Origin: Rhodanobacter soli
Lineage (GTDB): Bacteria; Pseudomonadota; Gammaproteobacteria; Xanthomonadales; Rhodanobacteraceae
Reading direction: 5' to 3'
NCBI RefSeq assembly: GCF_040548735.1
Contig: NZ_JBEPSD010000001.1
Span: 1,054,001-1,118,000 of the forward strand
Length of the DNA stretch: 64,000 nt
Shown here: positions 9,914 through 20,200 of the stretch, piece after piece
Position numbering within the stretch: position 1 is the first letter of the stretch
Layout of the letters: each line of letters begins with the position of its first letter
Made by a program: the position numbers and the translations under genes
The notes under the pieces: model-generated
Seen by the model: the letters and a program-made list of their open reading frames with translations, nothing else
Told to the model about the DNA's origin: nothing
Databases searched by the model: none

Positions 9914-10449
9914 CAGTCGTCTCCCCTGTCCTGGCCCGGAAACAGCACGTCGGTATAGCCGAACTTGCTGAAGTCGGTGATGCGCGAGGGATACAGCCGG
10001 CCGATCAGGTGGTCGCACTCGTGTTGCACCACGCGGGCATGGAAGCCTTCGGCGGTGCGTTCGATGCGGGCGCCGCCGGGATCGACGCCTTCGTAGCGGA
10101 TCAGCGTGTAGCGGTTCACCGCGCCGCGCAGGCCGGGCACGGACAGGCAGCCTTCCCAGCCTTCCTCCATGTCCTGCGACAGCGGCGTGATCACCGGGTT
10201 GAGCAGGATCGTGCGCGGCACTTCGGGAGCGTCGGGATAGCGCTCGGAGTGCTCGAAGCCGAAGATCACCAGCTGCAGGTCGACGCCGATCTGCGGGGCG
10301 GCCAGGCCGACCCCATCGGCAGCCTGCATGGTCTCGAACATGTCGGCGATCAGCGCATCGAGTTCCGCGCTGCCCAGCATCGCGGTGGGCACCAGCGGCG
10401 CGATGCGCAGCAGGCGCGGATCGCCCATCTTGAGGATTTCACGGATCAT
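9913..10449 (-). CDS. def: Peptide deformylase
   Basis: Removes the N-formyl group from nascent proteins at the ribosome exit; Fe(II) metalloenzyme. The 178-residue protein has all three motifs: [10 protein letters not shown] (about 47-55), EGCLSVPG with metal ligand Cys101, and QHECDHLIG with His143, Glu144 and His147. The ATG at 10449 ([14 protein letters not shown]) matches the family start; the longer in-frame extension has no homology. It is not next to fmt here, so it may be one of two deformylases in the genome. It is translationally coupled to the DUF427 gene. Confidence 0.95.
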   Translation of the reverse strand: MIREILKMGDPRLLRIAPLVPTAMLGSAELDALIADMFETMQAADGVGLAAPQIGVDLQLVIFGFEHSERYPDAPEVPRTILLNPVITPLSQDMEEGWEGCLSVPGLRGAVNRYTLIRYEGVDPGGARIERTAEGFHARVVQHECDHLIGRLYPSRITDFSKFGYTDVLFPGQDRGDD

Positions 10450-10585
10450 GAGGACCTCGCCTTGAACACTGTTACCGAATGATCTGTGGTCGATGCGATG
10501 CGGGTACAAGCGGCGATGCCCCGTGCTTCAACAGCAAAAAAGCCGGGCAAAGCCTCGTACCGATTTGTCGAAGCCGCAAGCGGCT

Positions 10586-11389
10586 TCAACGACCGCCGAA
10601 CACCTTCTTCAGTAGGTCGGTGGTGCGGGCGCCCGGGTTGTGGCGGATCGACTGCTCCTGCTCGCCGATGGTGGTGAACAGGCCATCCAGGGTCTTCGAC
10701 GTCACGTAGTCGTCCAGGTCCAGCGGACTGGCGCCCTTGTTCGACTTGCCCGACTTGCCGCCGAATGCGCCCAGCGCGCTGCCCAGTTCGCCGCCCATGC
10801 CACCGGCGGTGAACGACTTGTACTTCTGGGTGACGCCGACGCTGTCGGTGGCCTTGGCCACGATCGGGTGGATACGCGCAGTCAATGCATCGCCAGCGAC
10901 GCGACGGAAGAAGTCGGTGGCCGCATGGTCGCCGCCGGCAAGGATGCCGCGTGCGTCGTCCAGGGTCATCTTGCGGATCGCGTCGCCGAAGATCTCGGCC
11001 ACCTGCGGCACCGCCTTCTCGGCGGCTCGGTTCATGCTCAGCTCGAACGCGTCGACCTTGGCGCCCTGGCCGAGCTGGCGCGCCAGCTTGCCCGCCTGCT
11101 CGAGCTTGCCCGGCAGCGGAATGCGCACCTTGCTGTTGTTCCAGAAGCCGCCGTCGCGGCCCAGGCTGTTGATCGCGTTGGTGGTGCCCTTGGCCAGCGC
11201 CTCCTTGAGCCCGGCGGCGATGTCGCTGTTCGGCAGGTTGCTGCCGAGCTGCGAGGCATTGGACGCATGCGTCGACTGCTTGACCTTGTTCAGCAGATCC
11301 TTGAACTGGCCCGAGCCGGCGGCGGTCAGCGGCAGCGCGGCAACCGTGAGGGCAAGGCTCAGCAAACCGTAGCGAACTGCGATGCGCAT
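10586..11389 (-). CDS. DUF4197 exported protein
   Basis: 267-residue protein with an N-terminal signal peptide (MRIAVRYGLLSLALTVAALPLTAAGSG), so probably periplasmic or outer-membrane associated. The mature part matches DUF4197: GLKEALAKGTTNAINSLGRDGGFW, the VRIPLP segment, DDARGILAGGDHAATDFFR and the C-terminal DGLFTTIGEQEQSIRHNP. The function is unknown; the family is mostly alpha-helical. A TACACT -10 lies about 30 nt upstream at 11420-11425. It is divergent from cstA, with no link evident. Confidence 0.85.
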   Translation of the reverse strand: MRIAVRYGLLSLALTVAALPLTAAGSGQFKDLLNKVKQSTHASNASQLGSNLPNSDIAAGLKEALAKGTTNAINSLGRDGGFWNNSKVRIPLPGKLEQAGKLARQLGQGAKVDAFELSMNRAAEKAVPQVAEIFGDAIRKMTLDDARGILAGGDHAATDFFRRVAGDALTARIHPIVAKATDSVGVTQKYKSFTAGGMGGELGSALGAFGGKSGKSNKGASPLDLDDYVTSKTLDGLFTTIGEQEQSIRHNPGARTTDLLKKVFGGR

Positions 11390-11419
11390 GACGAATTCCT
11401 TGTGGTCGGCAAGGCGGCC

Positions 11420-11425
11420 AGTGTA
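11420..11425 (-). promoter_or_regulatory. Putative -10 of the DUF4197 gene
   Basis: The minus strand reads CGGCAGCGCTACACT, the same 15-mer as in front of glyA. TACACT lies about 30 nt before the ATG. Confidence 0.4.
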
Positions 11426-11561
11426 GCGCTGCCGCCTCGTCACGGCGTGACGACGCGGACTTCACTATTCGACCAAAGGCTAATGCCGATTGGCCGGTTT
11501 TGGGATTGACCGCCGCGGCCGGCGGGACGACTCTTGCGGCACTGTCGAGGAGAACCCGCCC

Positions 11562-13637
11562 ATGCAAGCCGCCGTCATGCCCAAGCCCAGTCCGGCCAGC
11601 AAGATATTGTGGGTCGCCATCGCCATCGTCGGCGCGTTCTGCCTGGGCGTGGTGGCCCTGCGCCGCGGCGAGCCGATCAATGCGATCTGGCTGGTCGCCG
11701 CGTCGATCGCCGTCTTCGTGATCGGCTACCGCTTCTACGGCAAGTTCATCGAACACTCCGTGCTGAAGCTGGACCCGACCCGCGCACCGCCCTCCGTGCT
11801 GCGCAACGACGGCCTGGACTACGTGCCCACCGACAAGTGGGTGGTATTCGGCCACCACTTCGCCGCGATCGCCGGCGCCGGTCCGCTGGTCGGCCCGGTG
11901 CTGGCCGCGCAGATGGGTTACCTGCCCGGCACGATCTGGATCCTGTTCGGCGTGGTGTTTGCCGGCGCGGTGCAGGATTTCATGATCCTCGGCCTCTCGC
12001 TGCGCCGTGACGCCCGCTCGCTCGGCCACATGCTGCGCGAGGAACTGGGGCCCGTGCCCGGCATCGTGGCCATGATCGGCGTGCTGGTGCTGATGATGAT
12101 CGTGCTGGCGGTGCTGGCGCTGGTGGTGGTCAAGGCGCTCACGCACAGTCCGTGGGGCACCTTCACCGTGGCCGCCACCATCCCGATCGCGCTGCTGATG
12201 GGCGGCTATCTGCGCTGGTTCCGCCCGGGCCGCATCCTGGAAGTGTCGCTCATCGGCCTGGTGCTGCTGCTGGCCTCGATCTGGTTCGGCAAGCACGTGG
12301 CCGACTCCGCCACGCTGGCCCCGCTGTTCGACTTCGACGCCAAGGCGCTGGCCTGGCTACTGATCGCCTACGGCTCCTGCGCCTCGGTGCTGCCGGTGTG
12401 GCTGCTGCTGGCGCCGCGCGATTACCTGTCCACCTTCCTCAAGATCGGCACCATCGCGCTGCTGGCGCTGGCGATCTTCCTGGCCGCGCCGACCTTGCAA
12501 TTGCCGGCGGTGACCAAGTTCATCGACGGTACCGGCCCGGTGTTCGCCGGCAACCTGTTCCCGTTCCTGTTCATCACCATCGCCTGCGGCGCGGTATCAG
12601 GCTGGCACTCGATCATCGCCTCCGGCACCACGCCGAAGCTGCTCGCCAACGAAGGCCAGGCGCGCATGGTCGGCTACGGCGGCATGCTGATGGAGGCGTT
12701 CGTGGCGATCATGGCGCTGGTCGCCGCCGCCTCGCTGCACCCGGGCGTGTACTTCGCGATGAATTCGCCGGGCGCGATCATCGGCACCACCGTGCAGGAA
12801 GCGGCCACCACGATCAGCCAGTGGGGCTTCGTGGTGACCCCGGACGAACTGCTGCAGACCGCGAAGGACATTGGCGAGGGCAGCATCCTCGGCCGCGCCG
12901 GCGGCGCGCCGACGCTGGCGGTGGGCATGGCCCAGCTGCTGCACAACATCCTTCCCGGCGGCGGCATGATGGCGTTCTGGTACCACTACGCGATCCTGTT
13001 CGAGGCGCTGTTCATCCTCACCACGGTGGACGCCGGCACCCGCGTGGGCCGCTTCATGATCCAGGAGATCGCCGGCCTGATCCACAAGCCGCTGCAGGAA
13101 ACCGAGTCGTGGACCGGCAACCTGCTGGCCACCGCGATCTGCGTGGCGCTGTGGGGCTACTTCCTGTACCAGGGCGCGGTCGACCCGCTCGGCGGCATCA
13201 ACACCCTGTGGCCGCTGTTCGGCATCGCCAACCAGATGCTCGCCGCGATCGCGCTGATGCTGGCCACCGTGGTGGTGGTGAAGCTCAAGCGCGAGCGCTA
13301 TGTGTGGGTGCCGGGCATCCCCGCGTTGTGGCTGATCGTTTGCACGCTCACCGCCGGTTTCGAAAAACTGGTCGGCCCGATCAGCTTCACCGCCGCCGCG
13401 AACAAGTACGCGGACGCGATGCAGCAGGGCCAGCTGATGGCGCCGGCCAAGTCGGCGGCGGAGATGCAGCGGATCGTCACCAACAACTACGTGGACATGG
13501 TGATGACCGGCCTGTTCATGGCGCTGGTGGTGGCGATGGTGCTGTTCTGCCTGCGCGCGCTGGTCAAGGCCTGGCAGACCAACCACCCGACCGCGCACGA
13601 AGAACCGTACGTGGCGCTGAGCAGCGTGGCCGGCTGA
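11562..13637 (+). CDS. cstA: Carbon starvation protein A (pyruvate/peptide transporter)
   Basis: Inner-membrane transporter of the CstA family; E. coli members (CstA, BtsT) import pyruvate by proton symport and have been linked to peptide use. The 691-residue protein has about 16-18 hydrophobic helices. Family segments include FGHHFAAIAGAGPLVGPVLAAQ, SGWHSIIASGTTPK and GGAPTLAVGMA. The ATG at 11562 has GAGGAG 10 nt upstream; a second ATG at 11577 is possible. A YbdD-type small protein follows after 7 bp, the usual cstA-ybdD pairing. Confidence 0.94.
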   Translation: MQAAVMPKPSPASKILWVAIAIVGAFCLGVVALRRGEPINAIWLVAASIAVFVIGYRFYGKFIEHSVLKLDPTRAPPSVLRNDGLDYVPTDKWVVFGHHFAAIAGAGPLVGPVLAAQMGYLPGTIWILFGVVFAGAVQDFMILGLSLRRDARSLGHMLREELGPVPGIVAMIGVLVLMMIVLAVLALVVVKALTHSPWGTFTVAATIPIALLMGGYLRWFRPGRILEVSLIGLVLLLASIWFGKHVADSATLAPLFDFDAKALAWLLIAYGSCASVLPVWLLLAPRDYLSTFLKIGTIALLALAIFLAAPTLQLPAVTKFIDGTGPVFAGNLFPFLFITIACGAVSGWHSIIASGTTPKLLANEGQARMVGYGGMLMEAFVAIMALVAAASLHPGVYFAMNSPGAIIGTTVQEAATTISQWGFVVTPDELLQTAKDIGEGSILGRAGGAPTLAVGMAQLLHNILPGGGMMAFWYHYAILFEALFILTTVDAGTRVGRFMIQEIAGLIHKPLQETESWTGNLLATAICVALWGYFLYQGAVDPLGGINTLWPLFGIANQMLAAIALMLATVVVVKLKRERYVWVPGIPALWLIVCTLTAGFEKLVGPISFTAAANKYADAMQQGQLMAPAKSAAEMQRIVTNNYVDMVMTGLFMALVVAMVLFCLRALVKAWQTNHPTAHEEPYVALSSVAG

Positions 13638-13644
13638 GGACGAC

Positions 13645-13842
13645 GTGATGAACGCGACCCTCCAGTCCGTGCGCAAGTGGGCGGTGCAAACCGCCCGCCT
13701 GTGCTGCGGCGTACCCGACTACGACGTCTACGTGAAGCATCTGCGCGAACACCATCCCGAGCGCAAGGTACCCAGCTACAAGGAGTTCTTCCGCGAACGG
13801 CAGGAAGCCCGCTACAAGGGCACAGGCGGGCGCTGCTGCTGA
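13645..13842 (+). CDS. YbdD/YjiX (DUF466) family small protein
   Basis: 65-residue partner protein of CstA-type transporters; members of this family are required with the transporter for pyruvate uptake in E. coli. Motifs visible are the CCGVPDYDVYVKHLREHHPER core and SYKEFFRERQEARY, ending in GGRCC. It may start at GTG 13645 or ATG 13648; the ATG is two codons shorter in effect and equally plausible. It sits 7 bp after cstA and is surely co-transcribed. Confidence 0.9.
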   Translation: MMNATLQSVRKWAVQTARLCCGVPDYDVYVKHLREHHPERKVPSYKEFFRERQEARYKGTGGRCC

Positions 13843-14029
13843 AAGACCGCCGCGACGTCGCACGAACCTGCCGGCAGGCCATGCCCCCGACGGCTCCCGA
13901 TCCCCGTCAGGGAGCATCGCCCGCCGGCAGGCTCCTGCACCCGTGCGGCGGCGGCGACCGTGCCGGTGCGCACTGGTCAAGCGCGCGCAAGTGAGGACAA
14001 TGGGCGGCTTGCCTGTCCCGTGTCCCCTC

Positions 14030-14554
14030 ATGCAGAACAAGAACCCCGCACTTCCCCCGCACGCGGCCGCCCCGGTGCAGCATCACCCCGGCCTGCGCGT
14101 CATCGCGGTCTACGAGATCATCAAAACCGCGTGCCTGCTGCTGGTGGCCATGGCGGCGTTCCATCTCGATCGCCAGCAGAACTTCGAGCACCTGGTGCAC
14201 TGGCTGGAGCATCTTTCGCTGGCCGACAGCAATGGCCTGCGCTGGAAACTGGTCGGCCTGCTGGAGGATTTCGGGCCCAGCCGATTCGTCGCAGTCGGCG
14301 CGGTTGCACTCGGCTATGCCGTGCTGTTCGGTATCGAAGGCGTCGGCCTGTGGCTGGGCAAGTACTGGGCCGAATGGTTCACGGTGATCGCCACCGGCTC
14401 GCTGATCCCGCTGGAACTGTACGAGACGCTGCACCACTTCGGCTGGCTGAAGCTGGCGACGCTGGCCGGCAATGTGGCGATCGTGGTGTACCTGGTGCGC
14501 ATCGCGCTGCAGACGCGAGCGGCACGACATGCATCGAAGCCTCACACCTCGTGA
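14030..14554 (+). CDS. DUF2127 membrane protein
   Basis: 174-residue integral membrane protein of the DUF2127 family. It opens with HPGLRVIAVYEIIKTACLLL, a typical family start, and has four hydrophobic helices. The conserved end is GLWLGKYWAEWFTVIATGSLIPLELYE. The function is unknown. The ATG at 14030 was chosen because it precedes the conserved block; an in-frame ATG at 14000 has a GAGG that is too close. It is convergent with the DMT transporter, the genes overlapping by about 13 bp. Confidence 0.82.
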   Translation: MQNKNPALPPHAAAPVQHHPGLRVIAVYEIIKTACLLLVAMAAFHLDRQQNFEHLVHWLEHLSLADSNGLRWKLVGLLEDFGPSRFVAVGAVALGYAVLFGIEGVGLWLGKYWAEWFTVIATGSLIPLELYETLHHFGWLKLATLAGNVAIVVYLVRIALQTRAARHASKPHTS

Positions 14555-15435
14555 TGTGCCGCCTCGGCGGATAGCGCCGCGCGCCGCGGCATCAGCTCGA
14601 CCAGGTACATCGCGGCCAGGATCAGCCCGCCGCCGAGCAGCATGCGCCAGCTCAGCACGTCGCTGCCCAGCAGCACCGCGAACGCGGCGGCGAACACCGG
14701 CTCGGTGGTCATCACGATCGCGGCACGGGCGGCCGGCAGGTGCGACTGCGCCCAGGTCTGCATCAGCATCGCGCCGGCGCCGGCGATCAGCGCCATGTAC
14801 AGCACGGCGAACCAGGCGCTGCGATCGGGAGGCCATACCGGCCCGTGCGGCGCAGTGGCGAGCAGGCAGACCAGCGCGATCGCCACCATCTGCACCGCCG
14901 ACAGGCCGAACGCCTCGCCCTGCCGCGACCACTGGCCGAGCAGCACGATGTGCAGCGCGTACAGCGCGGCCGAGGCCAGGGTCAGCCACACGCCCAGGTC
15001 GACCGAGACGCCGTTGAGCGAGAGCAGCGCCAGCCCGGCGGTGGACAGCAGCACCGCCAGCCACACGATGCCGGCCATATGCTGGCGCAGCAACAGCAGC
15101 GCCAGGATCGGCGTGAACACCACATACATGCCGGTGGCGAAACCGCTGACGCTGGGCGCGATCAGCGACAGCCCCCAGGTCTGCAGCAGCTGGCCGGTGC
15201 CGTAGATCGCGCCGAGCAGCAGGCCGCAAAGTACCTGCCGGCGGCCGAGCCGCCACACCGGCCGGGCGAACAGCGCCAGCATCGCCACGGCGGCGATCAC
15301 GAAACGCACGGCCAGGAAATCCGCCACCGGCATGCGCCCCACCACGTCCTTGATCAGCACGAAGGTGGAGCCCCACACCGCGGTCATTGCCAGCAGGCCG
15401 ACGGTGGCAAGAGTGGTGACAGTGCGGGAATTCAT
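14542..15435 (-). CDS. EamA/DMT-superfamily transporter
   Basis: 297-residue inner-membrane protein with ten predicted helices arranged as two EamA repeats (about 8-140 and 150-285). Each repeat has the drug/metabolite-transporter signature: MTAVWGSTFVLIKDVVG...RFVIAA in the first and EPVFAAAFAVLLGSDVLSWRMLLGGGLILAAMY in the second. Members export amino acids or metabolites; the substrate cannot be deduced. The start ATG 15435 has an A/G-rich site just upstream. Its 3' end overlaps that of the DUF2127 gene. Confidence 0.9.
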   Translation of the reverse strand: MNSRTVTTLATVGLLAMTAVWGSTFVLIKDVVGRMPVADFLAVRFVIAAVAMLALFARPVWRLGRRQVLCGLLLGAIYGTGQLLQTWGLSLIAPSVSGFATGMYVVFTPILALLLLRQHMAGIVWLAVLLSTAGLALLSLNGVSVDLGVWLTLASAALYALHIVLLGQWSRQGEAFGLSAVQMVAIALVCLLATAPHGPVWPPDRSAWFAVLYMALIAGAGAMLMQTWAQSHLPAARAAIVMTTEPVFAAAFAVLLGSDVLSWRMLLGGGLILAAMYLVELMPRRAALSAEAAHHEV

Positions 15436-15513
15436 CGGAGAAGAAGACAGCGCGAGGAAGTGCCAGTGTGCCGCAACCTCCGCGGCGGGTACATGCAAAC
15501 ACAGAAGGCCCCG

Positions 15514-16485
15514 CTACTCGTCCCTCACTGTTCGCCCGTCGCCCGCTTTCTTCGTCCGCAGCAATCGCCACAGCTGCGCCGGGACCTGCACCAGGAAATG
15601 CCCCCAGATGCCCAGCCACACGACGCCGGCCGTCAGCGGATTGCGTGCGGCCGGGTCGTGCTTGCGGAACCAGCGCCACATGCCGCGGTGCTTGTGCCGG
15701 CTGACGAACACCGGGCGGTGCCGGCTGGAACTGCCCTTGCCGTGCAGCACGCGCACGTCGCCGGCCAGCAGCACCTGGTAGCCGAGGTCGCGCACCCGGC
15801 GGCACAGGTCCAGGTCCTCGCAATGCAGGAAGTAGTCCTCGTCGAAACCGCCAAGGCGCTGGAACATCGTGCGCGGCATCAGCATCACCGCACCCGACAC
15901 CGCCTCGGCCTCGACCACGTCCGCCGGAATCTCCCGCTCGATGTTGACCTTCTCGCCGGGGCGACCGAGCAGGCTGTTGAGCGAACGCTGCAGCAACGGG
16001 TCGCGACGCCACGAAGCGGGATCGGGACGGCCGTCGGCATCGCACACCACCGCACCGATCAGGCCGGCCTTGGGCTGGCCGGAGAGCAGGTCCAGCAGGC
16101 GCTGCAGATCGCCTTGCCGCAGCAGGCAGTCGGGGTTGAGGATCAGCAATGCCTGACCCTGCGCCTGCTTCGCGGCGAGGTTCGCCGCCGGGCCGAAGCC
16201 CAGGTTGCGGTAGTTGTAGATCACCTTGAGCCGCGTGTCGTGCGCATGCGCGCGCTCGATCGCCTCGGGCACGCCGTCATGCGAATTGTTGTCGACCAGG
16301 ATCAGTTCCAGCGGCAGCGTGCTGGCCAGCACGCCGCGCACGCACTCGCGCAGCGTCGGGCCACTGTCGGCGGACACCACGATCACGCTGAGCACCAGCG
16401 CGAACGGCGAGCGATGGGAAGCAGGAGTAGCCACCCGACAAGTATGCGCGGAGACGTACCCCGGGAAAACAGGCAGCGACGTCAT
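15514..16485 (-). CDS. Glycosyltransferase family 2 (rhamnosyltransferase-like)
   Basis: 323-residue inverting GT-A glycosyltransferase. Residues about 30-150 hold the nucleotide-sugar fold, with LILVDNNSHDG and NLGFGPAANLAAKQAQG, and LILNPDC as the metal-binding DxD-like position. GGFDEDYFLHCEDLDLCRRVRDLGY is the acceptor/catalytic base block typical of WbbL-type rhamnosyltransferases. It probably adds sugar to a lipopolysaccharide or exopolysaccharide intermediate at the inner membrane. The ATG at 16485 lies 32 bp after the upstream gene, so both are likely one transcript. No other polysaccharide genes adjoin. Confidence 0.88.
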   Translation of the reverse strand: MTSLPVFPGYVSAHTCRVATPASHRSPFALVLSVIVVSADSGPTLRECVRGVLASTLPLELILVDNNSHDGVPEAIERAHAHDTRLKVIYNYRNLGFGPAANLAAKQAQGQALLILNPDCLLRQGDLQRLLDLLSGQPKAGLIGAVVCDADGRPDPASWRRDPLLQRSLNSLLGRPGEKVNIEREIPADVVEAEAVSGAVMLMPRTMFQRLGGFDEDYFLHCEDLDLCRRVRDLGYQVLLAGDVRVLHGKGSSSRHRPVFVSRHKHRGMWRWFRKHDPAARNPLTAGVVWLGIWGHFLVQVPAQLWRLLRTKKAGDGRTVRDE

Positions 16486-16517
16486 GACACCGAGAAAATC
16501 CGCGATCCGCCATCGCT

Positions 16518-17264
16518 TCACGTCTCTTCCACATCGTCCTCGCCGAGCACCGCCGACAACGCCAGCGGCATGTCGTCGTCGCGGCGCAGCAGCCACGGCT
16601 GCTCGCGATACCAGCCACCCAGCTGCCAGCCGCGCAGGCGGTGTTGCCGTTCGCGCTGGCGATCCCACAGCAACACGCCGCGGTCGTTGTGCATGCGCGC
16701 GGCGAACCAGCGCCCACCGGGACTGAATGCGGCCTGCGCGCCGACGCCGTCGATGCGCTCGCCGATTTCAAAGAGGTACGCGCATTCGCGGTAGACCACG
16801 TGACCACCCAGCGGATCGACCAGCTCATCCGTGGCGGTCTGCCACGCCGGCGGCTGCAGCTCGATGATCTCCGCGGGCGGACCGACCGGCGCCATCGCCA
16901 GTTCGGGCCACTCGGCGGATGGCGCGGCCGCCGGTGTGCGGTGCAGTTCGCGATCGAGCCACGCCTCCAGACCAACCAGCAGCGTGTAGCCGGCCAGAGC
17001 TCCCAGCAAGGCCGCGCCCCAGGCAAACGCATCGCCGCCCAGTGTCCGCTGCAGCGCGAACAGCACGCCCGGCAGACCCCACCGCAAGGCGTGCCGGATC
17101 GACGCGGCATGCGCGTCGGCCAGCCGGTGCTGCAGCAAGGTCACTCCGGCTGCCAGCGCCAGCAGCAGCGGCAGGCCCAGCCACCACGGCAGCAACGCCA
17201 GCAGGATCAGCCAGGCCACCCACGCCAGCACGGCACGCCATACCGGCCAGCGGCGCCGGGCCAT
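16518..17264 (-). CDS. Hypothetical membrane protein with a WD40-like blade
   Basis: 248-residue protein that I cannot place. Residues about 8-45 hold two close hydrophobic helices and 60-100 one or two more. The C-terminal soluble part contains AAFSPGGRWFAARMHNDRG followed by VLLWDRQRERQHRLRGW. That spacing (S-P-x-G-x-x-h-A then h-L-W-D) looks like a single WD40/beta-propeller blade. The start ATG 17264 immediately precedes the hydrophobic stretch. It lies 29 bp after purL's stop on the same strand and 32 bp before the glycosyltransferase. Confidence 0.7.
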   Translation of the reverse strand: MARRRWPVWRAVLAWVAWLILLALLPWWLGLPLLLALAAGVTLLQHRLADAHAASIRHALRWGLPGVLFALQRTLGGDAFAWGAALLGALAGYTLLVGLEAWLDRELHRTPAAAPSAEWPELAMAPVGPPAEIIELQPPAWQTATDELVDPLGGHVVYRECAYLFEIGERIDGVGAQAAFSPGGRWFAARMHNDRGVLLWDRQRERQHRLRGWQLGGWYREQPWLLRRDDDMPLALSAVLGEDDVEET

Positions 17265-17293
17265 CGCTCAGCGCCTCGTTGCGCGGCGGGCGG

Positions 17294-20200
17294 TCAGCCG
17301 CACCACACGCGGGCGTTGCGGAACATGCGCATCCACGGTGAATCCTCGCCCCACTGTTCCGGATGCCAGCTCAGCTGCACGCTGCGGAACACGCGCTCGG
17401 GGTGCGGCATCATGATCGTCACGCGGCCGTCGGCAGCGGTGAAGCCGGCCAGGCCGCCCGGCGAACCGTTGGTGTTGAGCGGGAAGTTCTCGGTCGGCTT
17501 GCCGCGATTGTCGACGAAGCGCACCGCGCCGTTCGACTTCGACGGGCTGCAGGCATGCGGGAAACTCACCCGGCCCTCGCCGTGCGCCACCGCCACCGGA
17601 ATCCGCGAGCCGGCCATGCCCTTGAAGAAGATGCTCGGCGTGTCGAGGATCTCCAGCGTGGCCAGGCGCGCCTCGTACTGTTCGGACGCGTTGCGCAGGA
17701 ACTTCGGCCAGTGCTGCGCGCCGGGAATGATCTCCTTCAGCTGCGACAGCATCTGGCAGCCGTTGCATACGCCCAGCGCGAACTTCGTCGGATCGGCGAA
17801 GAACGCGCTGAACTCAGCGCGCAGATAGTCGTTGTACAGGATCGAGGTGGCCCAGCCGCGGCCCGCACCGAGCACGTCGCCGTAGGAAAAACCCCCGCAG
17901 GCCGCGAAGCCGCGGAAATCCGCCAGCCTGATCCGCCCGCTGGCGAGGTCGGACATGTGCACGTCCACCGCGTCGAAACCGGCGCGGGTGAACGCGGCCG
18001 ACATCTCGACCTGGCCGTTGACGCCCTGCTCGCGCAGGACCGCGATGCGCGGGCGTTCGCCCGTGCCGATGAACGGCGCGGCGACATCCTGCGCCGGATC
18101 GAACGTGAGCTTCGGGGTGATGCCCGGATCGGCGTCGTCGAGCCGCCACTCCGACTCGGCGTCGGCGGTGAGCGGGTTGTCGCGCAGGCGCTGCATCGCG
18201 TGGCTGGTTTCGTTCCACGCCTTGAACAGCGTGCTCCAGTGCCACTTGAACAGGGTTTCGTCGCCGAGGAACAGCTTGATCCCCAGCTTCTCCTTCGGCC
18301 GGCCGATGCGATGGCTGATGCCGGCCAGCCCGTACTTGATCAACAGCGCTTCGAACGCCTCGCGGTTCGCCTCGGCCACCTGTACCACCGCGCCGAGTTC
18401 CTCGTTGAACAACGCACGCAGGGTCGCTTCACCCCAGCCGTCCAGATGGATTTCCAGGCCGCAGTGGCCGGCGAACGCCATCTCCAGCAGGGTGGTGATG
18501 ACGCCACCGTCGGAGCGGTCGTGGTAGGCCAGCAGCAGGCCGCTCGCGTTCGCTTCCTGGACCAGCTCGAACAGCGCCTTCAGCCGTTTCGCGTCGTCCA
18601 GGTTCGGTGGCACGCCGCCGCCGCGGTTGAACACCTGGGTCAGCGCCGAGCCGCCGAGACGGTCGCGCCCCGCACCCAGGTCGATCAGCCACAACTCGGT
18701 GGCACCGCGGTCCAGCCGCAACTGCGGCGTGAGCGTGCGGCGCACGTCGCTGACGCGGGCAAAACCGGTGATCACCAGCGACACCGGCGACACCGTGCGC
18801 TGCGCGGTGCCGCCGTCCTGCCACACGGTCTGCATCGACAGTGAGTCCTTGCCGACCGGGATGGAAATCTCCAGCTCGGGGCACAGCTCCATGCCGATCG
18901 CCTTGACCGCATCGAACAGCGCCGCGTCCTCGCCCGGATGGTTGACCGCGGCCATCCAGTTCGCCGACAGGCGAACTTCGCCAAGACTGGCGATCGACGC
19001 CGCGGCCAGGTTGGTAATCGCTTCGCCGACCGTCATTCGCGCCGCGTCGGCGCTGCTCAGCAGTGCCACCGGTGCGCGCTCGGCCATCGCCATCGCCTCG
19101 CCGGCATAGCCGTCGAAGTCGGCGATGGTCACCGCGCAGTCGGCCACCGGCACCTGCCACGGGCCGACCATCGGGTCGCGCGCATTCAGGCCGCCGACGG
19201 TGCGGTCGCCGATGGTGATCAGGAAACTCTTGCTGCCCACACCGGGCAGGCGCAACACGCGTAGCAGCGCCTCGTCCATGCCGATGCCGGTGAGGTCCGG
19301 CACCAGGTCGATGCGTGCCTTCAACCGCGTGGCGTCGCGGTGCATCCGCGGCGGCTTGCCGAACAGCACGTCCATCGGCAGGTCGATCACGGTCAGCCCG
19401 CGGCGCGGGTCGGTCAGCACCAGCTGGCGCTCGACCGTGGCGTCTCCGACTACCGCATACGGGCAGCGCTCGCGCACGCACATCGCCTCGAACTCGGCCA
19501 GATTCTCCGGGCCGATCGCCAGCACGTAGCGTTCCTGCGACTCGTTGCTCCACACTTGCATCGGCGACAGCGAGGGGTCGTCACAGGGAATCTTCGACAG
19601 GTCGATCGTGCCGCCGACGCCGGCGTCGTTGAGCAGCTCGGGAATCGCGTTGGACAGGCCGCCGGCGCCGACGTCGTGCACGCTGACGATCGGGTTGTGC
19701 TCACCGCGCGCACAACAGGCGTCGATCACTTCCTGGCAGCGCCGCTCCATCTCGGCGTTGTCGCGCTGCACCGAGGCGAAGTCCAGCTCCGCGCTCGACG
19801 CGCCACCGGCGACCGACGAGGCCGCGCCGCCGCCGAGCCCGATCAGCATCGCCGGGCCACCCAGCACGATCACCTTGTTGCCCGGCTGCACCGCATGCTT
19901 CAGCACGTGGCCGGGGCGCAGGTTGGCCAGCCCGCCGGCCAGCATGATCGGCTTGTCGTAGCCGCGGCGCAGGCCGGGCTCGGCGCTCTCGTGCTCGTAG
20001 CTGCGGAAATAGCCGCCCAGGCAGGCGCGGCCGAATTCGTTGTTGAACGCGGCGGCGCCGAGCGGGCCGTCGCGCATGATCTCGAACGCGCTGGCCATGC
20101 GCGGCGGCAGCGGGCGATCCACTTCCCACGGCCGCGGCAGGCCGGGAATGCGCAGGTCGGACACCGAGAAACCGGTGAGCCCGGCCTTCGGCTTGCCGCC

